Origin: WLMZ01 sp031367435
Lineage (GTDB): Bacteria; Actinomycetota; Acidimicrobiia; Acidimicrobiales; Ilumatobacteraceae
DNA length: 9,819 bases
Reading direction: 5' to 3'
Assembly (NCBI GenBank): GCA_031367435.1
Contig: JANLPV010000026.1
Coordinates: forward strand, 1-9,819
This document shows positions 1 through 6,224 of the stretch, piece after piece. The notes under the pieces are model-generated. The model saw only the letters and a list, made by a program, of their open reading frames with translations, was not told the DNA's origin and made no database searches. The translations under genes were made by a program, and so were the position numbers. How positions within the stretch are numbered: the first letter of the stretch is position 1; every line of letters begins with the position of its first letter.

Positions 1-1
1 G

Positions 2-2134
2 TGCCACGAAGCGTTGTTCACACTCGGCGAGCGTCCGGAAGATCGGTACGACGTCGCGCGTACTTGGCTACGGGACAACAGGTACGACAGCACGGTTCAC
101 TATGTGGCGTCGATGGCACAGTTGGTGCTCGACGAAACGGGACTTCTGCCGCACGCGAATGCCGGCGCACTCTTCGCCAACGAGCTGAGCATGCTCCGCC
201 CGGTTTCGCCGAGCCAGGGCATGATGATCGAGACGTTGCGAGACGACCTCGCGTGTCATCGCAACGCGCCAGACAAAGCGCCAACGCGCAGACTGGCCAC
301 ACTCGAGGCTGCGGGCGAACTGCACATTCCATTTACGACAGGGATCCTCGTTGGCATCGGCGAAGAGCGAATCGATCGCATCGCGGCGCTACAGGCGATT
401 GCGGCGTCGCACGCTCGCCACGGTCACGTGCAAGAGGTGATCGTGCAGAACTTCCTGCCCAAGCTGCGCACTGGCATGCAGCACGCCGCGGCGTGCCCCG
501 AGGATGAGTTCTTGTGGAGCATCGCGGTGGCGCGGCTCATCTTGCCGCCCGACATTCATCTGCAGGCACCACCGAATCTGAGCGACGACTTTGGCGTGTT
601 GCTCGACGCCGGCATCGACGACTGGGGCGGCGTCTCGCCAGTAACGGCCGATCACGTCAACCCTGAACGACCATGGCCCGCACTCGATCGCCTTCGCGAG
701 GTGACACAAGCGCGAGGGTTCGCGTTGGCGCCGCGCCTCACGATCTATCCAGAGTTCGCAATCCAGCCGCAAGTGAGGCTGGATCCAGCGCTGCACTTCG
801 CGGTCATGGATCGCAGCGATGCCGAGTGTCTGAGCCGCGACGACCCGGGCGCGGTGTGGCCTGAGAAAGTGACCGCCGCTGACGTCGTACTTGACGGCGC
901 CGAGGTGGTGCTCATCGGTCATCGCAGTTCGCAGTGGTACAGCGGCGCAAACGTTGAGCCAATGACGTTGATCCCCGTGGACAATGCAGCCGTCGCGTAC
1001 ACGAAGCCCGGCTCGCCGATCGACGAGATTCTCGACGGAGTTCGCATGGGCCACGAGGTTGGGTTCGACGAGATCGTCGCGCTGTTCCGGGCACGAGGCC
1101 GCGAAGTGAACGCGATCGCCGAACTGGCCAATGACCTCCGCATCGAGGCAGTTGGCGAGGCTGTGACGTGGGTGCATAACCGCAACATCAACTACACGAA
1201 CGTCTGCACGTTCAAGTGCAAGTTTTGTGGATTCTCGAAAGGCAAGCTCAGCCTCAACCTGCGTGGCACGCCGTATCTCCTCACACTCGACGACATCGCC
1301 GACCGTGCCCGCGAGGCGTGGAATCTTGGTGCCACAGAGGTCACGTTGCAGGGTGGCATCCACCCCGACTTCGACGGCGACTACTACATCGACGTGACTC
1401 GCGCTGTGAAGGACGCTGTGCCCGACATGCACGTGCATGGGTTCACCGCGCTCGAGGTCACCGAGGGAGCGCGTCGCCTCGGCGAGAACCTCGAAACGTA
1501 TCTGCACCGACTCAAAGATGCTGGCCTTGCATCGCTGCCCGGAACAGCGGCAGAGATTCTCGATGACGACATCCGCGCCATTCTGTGCCCGGACAAGATC
1601 AACACAGAGCAATGGCTCGAGTGTCATCGAGTCGCGCACAGCATCGGCCTTGGTTCGAATGTGACGATCATGTTTGGGTCAGTCGAACATCCGCAGAGTT
1701 GGGCCACGCACATGCTCGTCACCCGCGACCTGCAAAAGCAGACCGGCGGATTTACCGAGTTCGTCGGCCTTCCATTCGTGCACATGGCATCGCCGATCTA
1801 CTTGCAACGAAAGAGCCGACGCGGCCCCACGTTTCGCGAGACGTTGTTGATGCATGCCATCGCCCGCATTGCCTACAACGGATACATCCCCAATGTTCAG
1901 GTGAGTTGGGTGAAGATCGGGCTGAGCGGCGCGATGCAGATGCTGCGCGCCGGGTGTAACGACATGGGCGGCACATTGATGAACGAGAACATCTCACGTG
2001 CCGCTGGTGCGGCGCATGGACAGGAGATGACTCCACAACGATTCACACAGCTGGCCGAAGGTTTGGGCCGCAGGGCCGAGCAACGAACCACAAGCTACGG
2101 CCGTGTCGCCGAGCAAGTGATCGCCACGGCGTAA
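2..2134 (+). CDS. fbiC: FO synthase (CofG/CofH fusion), 5'-truncated by the window
   Basis: FO synthase makes 7,8-didemethyl-8-hydroxy-5-deazariboflavin, the chromophore of coenzyme F420. The CofH half joins tyrosine to 5-amino-6-ribitylaminouracil and the CofG half closes the ring; both are radical-SAM enzymes. The frame is open from the first base and gives 710 residues of an expected 850 or so. The N-terminal CofG half has lost its CxxxCxxC cluster site to the window edge, but its body is present: the CHEALFTLGERPEDR stretch at the start, IPFTTGILVGIGE near residues 109-121 and WGGVSPVTADHVNPERPWP near 208-226. The CofH half carries its own cluster motif, Cys402, Cys406 and Cys409 (codons at 1205, 1217, 1226), just after NRNINYTN. 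It ends with the family pattern of GGFTEFV, PFVH and NDMGGTLMNENISRAAG. The gene converges on rpsO with 18 bp between the stops. The enzyme is cytosolic. The assignment is very secure; only the true start is unseen. Confidence 0.97.
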   Translation, partial: CHEALFTLGERPEDRYDVARTWLRDNRYDSTVHYVASMAQLVLDETGLLPHANAGALFANELSMLRPVSPSQGMMIETLRDDLACHRNAPDKAPTRRLATLEAAGELHIPFTTGILVGIGEERIDRIAALQAIAASHARHGHVQEVIVQNFLPKLRTGMQHAAACPEDEFLWSIAVARLILPPDIHLQAPPNLSDDFGVLLDAGIDDWGGVSPVTADHVNPERPWPALDRLREVTQARGFALAPRLTIYPEFAIQPQVRLDPALHFAVMDRSDAECLSRDDPGAVWPEKVTAADVVLDGAEVVLIGHRSSQWYSGANVEPMTLIPVDNAAVAYTKPGSPIDEILDGVRMGHEVGFDEIVALFRARGREVNAIAELANDLRIEAVGEAVTWVHNRNINYTNVCTFKCKFCGFSKGKLSLNLRGTPYLLTLDDIADRAREAWNLGATEVTLQGGIHPDFDGDYYIDVTRAVKDAVPDMHVHGFTALEVTEGARRLGENLETYLHRLKDAGLASLPGTAAEILDDDIRAILCPDKINTEQWLECHRVAHSIGLGSNVTIMFGSVEHPQSWATHMLVTRDLQKQTGGFTEFVGLPFVHMASPIYLQRKSRRGPTFRETLLMHAIARIAYNGYIPNVQVSWVKIGLSGAMQMLRAGCNDMGGTLMNENISRAAGAAHGQEMTPQRFTQLAEGLGRRAEQRTTSYGRVAEQVIATA

Positions 2135-2152
2135 CGAACGTAGTGAGGAGAA

Positions 2153-2407
2153 CTAGCGGCGCAGGCCGAGCTTGGCGATGATGTCGCGGTAGCGCTGCAC
2201 GTCGCGGTTCTTCACGTAGTCGAGCATGCTGCGCCGGCGACCGACGAGCATCAGCAGACCACGACGACTGTGGTGGTCTTTCTTGTGCATCTTCAGATGA
2301 TCGGTGAGGTGATTGATGCGCGCCGTCAGCAACGCGATCTGTACCTCGGGTGAACCGGTGTCGGTGTCATGACGCTTGTGCTCGCCGATGACTTCTTGCT
2401 TTTCCAT
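2153..2407 (-). CDS. rpsO: 30S ribosomal protein S15
   Basis: S15 is a primary binder of 16S rRNA in the platform of the 30S subunit. The 84-residue product has the diagnostic DTGSPEVQIALLTARINHLT helix, the HKKDHHSRRGLL rRNA-contact segment and the C-terminal YRDIIAKLGLRR. Most S15 proteins have about 89 residues. The lost residues are all at the extreme N-terminus, where this one starts directly with MEKQEVIGEH. No in-frame start exists further upstream. An SD, GGAAGG at 2419-2414, lies 6 nt before the ATG and fixes the start. S15 often represses its own mRNA through leader structure, and the leader here is structured (see the hairpin entries). The gene stands alone on this strand, divergent from the ABC ATPase and convergent with fbiC. 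Confidence 0.97.
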   Translation of the reverse strand: MEKQEVIGEHKRHDTDTGSPEVQIALLTARINHLTDHLKMHKKDHHSRRGLLMLVGRRRSMLDYVKNRDVQRYRDIIAKLGLRR

Positions 2408-2413
2408 GACATG

Positions 2414-2428
2414 CCTTCCAAAAGGAGG
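2414..2428 (-). promoter_or_regulatory. rpsO leader hairpin covering the SD, with anti-SD-like strand
   Basis: Read on the minus strand, this leader segment is CCTCCTTTTGGAAGG. CCTCC can pair with GG-AGG across a TTTT loop, leaving one bulged A, so the rpsO SD (GGAAGG) is buried in the hairpin. The 5' arm with its flanking bases reads ACCTCCTTT, which matches the usual 3' tail of 16S rRNA. Both facts are visible in the sequence. A role in autoregulation of S15 translation is inference from other bacterial rpsO leaders. Confidence 0.45.
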
Positions 2429-2433
2429 TCGCC

Positions 2434-2450
2434 CCGAGCCAACGGTTCGG
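2434..2450 (-). promoter_or_regulatory. Second hairpin in the rpsO leader
   Basis: The minus strand reads CCGAACCGTTGGCTCGG: four base pairs (CCGA/TCGG), one A-C mismatch, two more pairs and a GTT loop. It lies five bases upstream of the SD hairpin on the rpsO transcript. Two adjacent stems just before the start could form a composite S15-binding leader. On the opposite strand the mismatch becomes a G-U wobble and the stem is a full seven pairs, so it could be read either way. Confidence 0.35.
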
Positions 2451-2478
2451 TGGCATCACGTGAGCGCCCTCAACAAAG

Positions 2479-2512
2479 AGAGCCCTGACGGACCCTGCAA
2501 GGCTAGGGCTCT
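2479..2512. repeat. 8-bp perfect inverted repeat upstream of rpsO
   Basis: AGAGCCCT at 2479-2486 is repeated in inverse as AGGGCTCT at 2505-2512, with 18 bases between the arms. The repeat lies between the divergent rpsO and ABC ATPase genes. The 2505-2512 arm abuts and overlaps by one base the proposed rpsO -10 box, and the other arm would fall in the early transcript. It may be a protein-binding operator or, if transcription starts further upstream, a leader stem. Neither strand has a T-run directly after it, so it is not a convincing terminator. Confidence 0.5.
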
Positions 2513-2528
2513 GGTGCGCCGCAGCCAA
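2500..2528 (-). promoter_or_regulatory. rpsO: Candidate sigma-70-type promoter for rpsO
   Basis: On the minus strand TTGGCT (2528-2523) and TAGCCT (2505-2500) are separated by exactly 17 bases. They match TTGACA-like -35 and TANNNT -10 boxes of actinobacterial housekeeping promoters. Transcription would begin near 2493, giving a leader of about 85 nt that contains both hairpins. The spacing is ideal but the -35 matches only in its TTG, so this remains a prediction. Confidence 0.4.
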
Positions 2529-2540
2529 CCTCCGCGCCGC

Positions 2541-2546
2541 TACCGT
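2541..2546 (+). promoter_or_regulatory. Candidate -10 box (TACCGT) for a leaderless ABC ATPase mRNA
   Basis: TACCGT fits the actinobacterial TANNNT -10 pattern and ends 8 nt before the GTG start at 2555. No purine-rich SD lies between them. The placement suits a transcript beginning at or next to the start codon. No good -35 is visible. Two other genes in this block show the same arrangement. Confidence 0.4.
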
Positions 2547-2554
2547 CGTAGTTC

Positions 2555-3334
2555 GTGAGTGACGCCGACGCCGCCATCCGCCTCATTGGCGTGAGCAAAC
2601 GGTTCGATTCCGTCGACGCGCTCGGCGATATCTCGCTCACCGTACATCCCGGCGAGTTCTTCACTTTGCTCGGCCCATCGGGGAGCGGCAAGACCACGTT
2701 GCTACGCATCATCGCCGGCCTCGAGTTGCCCACCACCGGCGAGGTCATTGTTGAGCGGGGCACCGCAGCGCAGGCCCGCCGCGCCAAGTTGCTCGCATGG
2801 GTGCCCCAGTCTCCGGGTCTGTTGCCGTGGCGCACCGTGGCGGCAAACGTGCAGTTGCTCACGCAAGTGAATCGCTCGGCGAATCGGCCCGATCCAGTCG
2901 ACACTGCCGCCCTGCTCCAGCGCGTCGGTCTCGCGGGCTTCGAGAAGGCTCTCCCCCATCAGTTGTCCGGCGGCATGCAGCAGCGCGTCGCGCTCGTTCG
3001 AGCATTCGCTTTGGGTGCACCAATTCTGTTGATGGACGAACCGTTCGCCGCGCTCGACGAAATCACACGTTTCGAGATGCGTCATCTACTCGTCGACCTT
3101 TGGCAGAGCTCGGGTGCAGCCGTGGTGTTCGTCACGCATTCGCTCGACGAAGCCGCGTATCTCAGTGACCGAGTCGCGGTGCTCACGTCGCGCCCGGGTC
3201 GCATCAGTTCGGTGCACGACATCACCTCGCCGCGCCCACGAGTGCCCGCGCTCGAGGACACACCCGAGTTCTTCGCTGCGGTCACGTCACTGCGCGACTC
3301 GCTTCGTGTCGCGATGGCTCCGGGGCAACCATGA
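2555..3334 (+). CDS. ABC transporter ATP-binding protein, NitT/TauT (SsuB/TauB) type
   Basis: This is the cytoplasmic ATPase that powers an importer of the nitrate/sulfonate/taurine/thiamine-precursor class. All motifs of a working ABC subunit are present in the 259 residues: Walker A GPSGSGKTT (40-48), Q-loop Gln85, signature LSGGMQQR (137-144), Walker B ILLMDEP (157-163) with catalytic Glu162, D-loop AALDE and H-loop His195. The length is typical for SsuB-like proteins. The GTG at 2555 is the first start after an in-frame TAG at 2549; it has no SD and may be leaderless. The gene ends in the tandem ATGA repeat leading to the permease. ATPase and permease are in the same frame, separated by the TGA at 3332 and 30 nt. 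The substrate is not encoded in this subunit. Confidence 0.93.
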   Translation: MSDADAAIRLIGVSKRFDSVDALGDISLTVHPGEFFTLLGPSGSGKTTLLRIIAGLELPTTGEVIVERGTAAQARRAKLLAWVPQSPGLLPWRTVAANVQLLTQVNRSANRPDPVDTAALLQRVGLAGFEKALPHQLSGGMQQRVALVRAFALGAPILLMDEPFAALDEITRFEMRHLLVDLWQSSGAAVVFVTHSLDEAAYLSDRVAVLTSRPGRISSVHDITSPRPRVPALEDTPEFFAAVTSLRDSLRVAMAPGQP

Positions 3335-3364
3335 TTCCGGGGCAACCATGATTCCGGCGCACCC
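3314..3364 (+). repeat. Three tandem 17-bp units forming a stop-start relay into the permease gene
   Basis: The units are ATGGCTCCGGGGCAACC (3314-3330), ATGATTCCGGGGCAACC (3331-3347) and ATGATTCCGGCGCACCC (3348-3364), followed by the permease ATG at 3365. Unit 1 encodes the ATPase C-terminus MAPGQP, whose TGA (3332-3334) overlaps the ATG at 3331. That ATG opens MIPGQP-stop (3331-3351), whose TGA overlaps the ATG at 3348. That one opens MIPAHP-stop (3348-3368), whose TGA overlaps the permease ATG. Every junction is therefore an ATGA. The permease has no SD of its own, so re-initiation is the likeliest way it is translated. The repeat is read directly from the sequence; the function is inferred. 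Confidence 0.85.
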
Positions 3365-4132
3365 ATGAAGGCGCGATCCGTACTTGCTCCCGTGATTGGT
3401 GTTGCGGTTTTCTTCGGTTTGTGGGAGGTGCTTGTTCGCGTCGGGCACGTGCCCAAATACGCGCTTCGTCCTCCGTCGCAGATTCTGCGTTACCTCTTCA
3501 ACGACAGCACCGGATTCCCGAAGGCGACCTTGCAGACGGGCACCGACGCGCTCGAGGCGTTGCTGATCGCACTCGCGATCGGTTTGGCCTTTGGGTCGTT
3601 GATGGCCGCCTCTAGGTGGTTTGAAGAAGCAGCGCAACCGGTGCTCATCTTGATCCAGGTCACGCCGTGGGTGGCGTACAGCGCGTCCGTCGTGTTGTGG
3701 ATTGGCGGCGGCAGCAAGCCCGTGCTGTTCGTGGCGACATTGGTCTGCGTGCCCATATTCGCGTTCGCTTCGATGACGGGGCTTCGATCCGCCGATCCGG
3801 CATCGGTAGAACTGCTTCGCGCGGTCAACGCTTCTCCATGGGAAACCATGTGGAGGCTCCGCCTCCCGAATGCGCTGCCATATCTGTTCACCGCCGCACG
3901 CTTTGCCGTTGGTCTCTCGTTGGCCGCGGTCTACTTCACCGAAGGCGGTGCATTGACGAACCGCGGCCTCGGTGCCATCGGCGCCAAGGCGAACGCGGCA
4001 ACGGCCGCGCTGCCGTTGTGGTCCACTGTGTTGTGCTCGGCATTGCTCGGCGCGATCGCGCTCACCACCATCGGCGTGCTCGAGCGGGTGCTGCTGCATT
4101 GGCACGCATCACAACGACGCGCAGCACGCTGA
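3365..4132 (+). CDS. ABC transporter permease, NitT/TauT (SsuC/TauC) type
   Basis: This is the membrane channel subunit partnering the upstream ATPase, probably as a homodimer since only one permease gene is present. The 255 residues show about six hydrophobic segments, near 6-26, 62-82, 90-110, 118-138, 172-192 and 217-240. The cytoplasmic EAA-type coupling loop, ELLRAVNASPWETMWRLRLP (149-168), has Asn155 where the classical motif has Gly. The RPPSQIL stretch near 35-41 is also typical of this family. The ATG at 3365 overlaps the stop of a six-codon mini-ORF and has no SD, so translation is probably coupled to that of the ATPase. The next gene starts 30 bp downstream. Confidence 0.92.
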   Translation: MKARSVLAPVIGVAVFFGLWEVLVRVGHVPKYALRPPSQILRYLFNDSTGFPKATLQTGTDALEALLIALAIGLAFGSLMAASRWFEEAAQPVLILIQVTPWVAYSASVVLWIGGGSKPVLFVATLVCVPIFAFASMTGLRSADPASVELLRAVNASPWETMWRLRLPNALPYLFTAARFAVGLSLAAVYFTEGGALTNRGLGAIGAKANAATAALPLWSTVLCSALLGAIALTTIGVLERVLLHWHASQRRAAR

Positions 4133-4137
4133 CACGA

Positions 4138-4152
4138 GTAGCGATTCGCTAC
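4138..4152. repeat. Perfect 15-nt palindrome before the chorismate-mutase/VOC gene
   Basis: GTAGCG-ATT-CGCTAC has six paired bases on each side of a three-base centre. It occupies the 30-bp gap between the permease stop and the next start and overlaps the first three bases of the candidate -10 box TACGGT. This is the right place for a repressor operator, or for a small hairpin in a read-through mRNA. The regulator is unknown. Confidence 0.45.
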
Positions 4153-4155
4153 GGT
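4150..4155 (+). promoter_or_regulatory. Candidate -10 box (TACGGT) for a leaderless chorismate-mutase/VOC mRNA
   Basis: TACGGT fits TANNNT and ends 7 nt before the ATG at 4163, with no SD in between. It would let this gene be expressed separately from the transporter genes upstream. No recognisable -35 box is present. Confidence 0.4.
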
Positions 4156-4162
4156 TCATCCC

Positions 4163-4948
4163 ATGACTGGTCTGCCCGAACTCCGCGCGCACATCGATGA
4201 ACTCGACCGCCAACTCGTGCAGGTTCTCGCCGATCGACTCGCGGTGTGCAAGGTAGTCGCGAGTGTGAAAGAGGGCTCCGACACTCCGGTGATTCAGCCC
4301 GCGCGCGTGCGCGATGTCATCACGAGCCGCCGCCAGTGGGCCATCGATGCCGCGGTCGACCCCGATTTTGCCGAGCAAGTGTTCCGTGTGCTGCTCGCCG
4401 AGACGCACCGCATTGAAGTGGCCGGTGCACGCCCCGACGCGGCACCGGACAAGGCTGCTGCGCCGGAAAGCACGCGATCCGCGCTCGATACCGTGGCAAC
4501 CCGTATTGATCACGTGGTCATTGCTGTCGACGACCTCGATGCCGCCGAAGCCACATTTACCGAACGGCTCGGCTTTCACCGCGTCACCCCCGTCGACGGC
4601 GATACTCCCGGTATTCGTGTCGTGGCCGCGGGCGGCGTGACGATGGTGCTGGTCGGTCCGCATGCGAGCCCGGCCGTCGCGACCTACCTCAGCCGTCACG
4701 GCAGCGGCATTCAGCATCTCGCCATCGACGTGCTGAACGCCGGATACGCCCGCGCCGCTTTGGCCGCCGTAGATGCACCGTTGCTCACCGATATCGTCGT
4801 GGACACCAACGGACACGAGCAATTCTTCACATTGCGCGACCCGAGTATTGGTGTGCAGCTCGGATTTATCTCCCGAACAGGTCATCGAGTGGGCATGGGA
4901 GCCGCCAATGTTCTGGCGCTCTTCGAAGCGCTTGCCGAGCGAGAGTGA
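4163..4948 (+). CDS. Chorismate-mutase-like domain fused to an HPPD-like VOC domain
   Basis: The 261-residue protein has two parts. Residues 1-88 look like the AroQ chorismate mutase helical fold. Judged by eye against the E. coli P-protein domain, Arg8, Arg25, Lys36 and Arg48 sit at the positions of substrate-binding Arg11, Arg28, Lys39 and Arg51. Glu85 replaces Gln88, and Val49 stands where Glu52 would be, so activity is uncertain. After an Ala/Pro-rich linker (about 89-110), residues 112-261 form a VOC/glyoxalase domain with IDHVVIAV, a GIQHLAID strand and a final GMGAANVLALFEALAERE that resembles the C-terminal helix of 4-hydroxyphenylpyruvate dioxygenase. His117 and His185 fit the two metal histidines. 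The usual Glu ligand is not seen; Gln232 or Gly234 is in its place. The gene lies between permease and binding-protein genes. Its substrate and reaction are unknown; it may be an enzyme of aromatic metabolism or a ligand sensor. Confidence 0.8.
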   Translation: MTGLPELRAHIDELDRQLVQVLADRLAVCKVVASVKEGSDTPVIQPARVRDVITSRRQWAIDAAVDPDFAEQVFRVLLAETHRIEVAGARPDAAPDKAAAPESTRSALDTVATRIDHVVIAVDDLDAAEATFTERLGFHRVTPVDGDTPGIRVVAAGGVTMVLVGPHASPAVATYLSRHGSGIQHLAIDVLNAGYARAALAAVDAPLLTDIVVDTNGHEQFFTLRDPSIGVQLGFISRTGHRVGMGAANVLALFEALAERE

Positions 4949-4993
4949 CTGGCATCTCGTAACCCCAATACCACGGTAGAAAACTTCGCCCGA

Positions 4994-4999
4994 TACATT
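4994..4999 (+). promoter_or_regulatory. Candidate -10 box (TACATT) for a leaderless binding-protein mRNA
   Basis: TACATT ends 8 nt before the ATG at 5008, with no SD in the gap. It is the third TAC-N2-T box in this block at nearly the same distance from a start. If used, it would give the binding protein its own transcript, as expected for a subunit needed in excess over ATPase and permease. Confidence 0.4.
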
Positions 5000-5007
5000 T
5001 GGCCTTC

Positions 5008-6162
5008 ATGTTTTCACATCGCCTCGCGGCCATCACGCTCGCCTGTTCGATTCTCGCTGTCTCGTGCAGCAGTTCGAGCTCCACCCCCAACTCGGCCAGC
5101 GAGACACAGCCGACCGGAACGGCAATCGACAGCAACCACGTACAAGACGGCAAGGCCTTTCCGGCTGCTCGTTGCGAGGCAAACAAGGCCGCTGGCACAA
5201 TCACCTACCTGTCGAGTTTCGACTTCGCTGCAGCGGCGAGCATCGTCGACGTGCTTGTCGCGAAGCAGAAGGGCTACTTCGATGCCCTGTGCCTCACCGT
5301 CGACATCAAGGCCAGCTTCTCAACCGCCAACTACCCGTTGATCGCAGGCAACAAGGCCCAGTTCAGCAGCGGCGGATCGTTCAGCGAGGTCGCAACATTC
5401 GCAGCCGAGAACGCTGACGCCGACGTAGTCGCACTTGCCGTAGAGGGCAAGACGGCAATCGATGCACTCATCGTGAAAGACGCCAAGGCCACCACGCTGG
5501 CCGACCTGAAGGGCACCACTATCGGCGTCAAGGGCAAGATCACTCCGAGCGTGCAGGCAATGCTTGCCAAGGCCGGGCTCATCGAAGGCAAGGACTACCA
5601 AACGGTGCCCGTCGATGGGTTTGATCCGCTCGTACACATCGCCATTCCAACCATCGTCGGCTTTCCGGGATACAAGAGCAACGAGGTCGGCATCCTCGAC
5701 CGTGCCAACATCAAGTACACCCTGTTCGATCCGTCCGCCGATGGCATTCCGGGCAGCTTCGGCGTGTTGTATTCCAACCGATCCTTCATGACGGCTCACC
5801 CCACGGCTGCTGAAGACTTCATGCGTGCCTCAATGCTCGGCCTCGCCGATGCCATTGCCGATCCGGCCGCAGCCTCCAAGATCGCACTCGCAATGATCGA
5901 CGGCAACGGTAACCCCAACTTCTTGTCGCCCGAAGGCGAGACCTTCCGCTGGCAGACCGAATCAAAGATCGTGACCGATACGACGCCGTCGGGCAAGCCG
6001 GTTGGGTTGCCCGATGCCGCGGCTCTGCAGGCCGAGGTCGACGCGTATGCGGCAATCGGATTGTTTGGTGGTAAGGCACCCGACATTTCAAAGCGTTTCG
6101 ACACCGCCATCCTGACGGCCATTTATGACCCGACCGGCAAGGTGATCTGGCCCTCAAAGTAG
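5008..6162 (+). CDS. ABC transporter substrate-binding lipoprotein, NMT1/ThiY-like
   Basis: This is the extracytoplasmic receptor that would deliver substrate to the ATPase/permease pair. The 384 residues begin with a lipoprotein signal: a short FSHRL n-region, a hydrophobic core and ILAVSC, giving lipid-anchored Cys20. A Ser-rich tether follows (21-30). The mature domain has the NMT1/SsuA pattern: FDFAAAASIVDVLVAKQKGYFDALCLTVDI near 71-100 (a ligand-site strand followed by the KGYF motif), SGGSFSEVATFAAENADADV, and LADLKGTTIGV near 164-174. Cys56 and Cys95 could form a disulfide. An in-frame TTG at 4999 would add only MAF. The ATG is preferred because it suits the signal peptide and the -10 spacing. 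Relatives bind sulfonates, thiamine pyrimidines, riboflavin or nitrate; which applies here cannot be told. Confidence 0.9.
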   Translation: MFSHRLAAITLACSILAVSCSSSSSTPNSASETQPTGTAIDSNHVQDGKAFPAARCEANKAAGTITYLSSFDFAAAASIVDVLVAKQKGYFDALCLTVDIKASFSTANYPLIAGNKAQFSSGGSFSEVATFAAENADADVVALAVEGKTAIDALIVKDAKATTLADLKGTTIGVKGKITPSVQAMLAKAGLIEGKDYQTVPVDGFDPLVHIAIPTIVGFPGYKSNEVGILDRANIKYTLFDPSADGIPGSFGVLYSNRSFMTAHPTAAEDFMRASMLGLADAIADPAAASKIALAMIDGNGNPNFLSPEGETFRWQTESKIVTDTTPSGKPVGLPDAAALQAEVDAYAAIGLFGGKAPDISKRFDTAILTAIYDPTGKVIWPSK

Positions 6163-6224
6163 TGCCAGCGGGCGGTCGCCGCGGCGGTTGTCGGTAGCGG
6201 TCGGGCCGATCTCGGCGGTGCAGA

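Noticed and set aside
389..1639. Long open frame (416 codons) on the minus strand
   Set aside because: It is fully antisense to fbiC. Its product is a Val/Arg/His-rich shadow with no recognisable domain and no SD.
2100..2130. GCCGTG/CACGGC stem at the end of fbiC as a terminator
   Set aside because: It is a 6-bp stem with a 19-nt loop inside coding sequence and has no T-run after it.
2420..2429. Perfect SD-like AAAAGGAGGT on the plus strand
   Set aside because: No plausible plus-strand gene starts after it. It is the complement of the anti-SD-like strand in the rpsO leader.
3287..4105. Minus-strand open frame of 272 codons opposite the permease
   Set aside because: It is antisense to a well-supported permease gene. 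Its Gln/Arg/His-rich composition is typical of reversed GC-rich coding DNA.
4109..4885. Minus-strand open frame of 258 codons opposite the mutase/VOC gene
   Set aside because: The plus-strand product has two recognisable folds; this frame has none and is a shadow.
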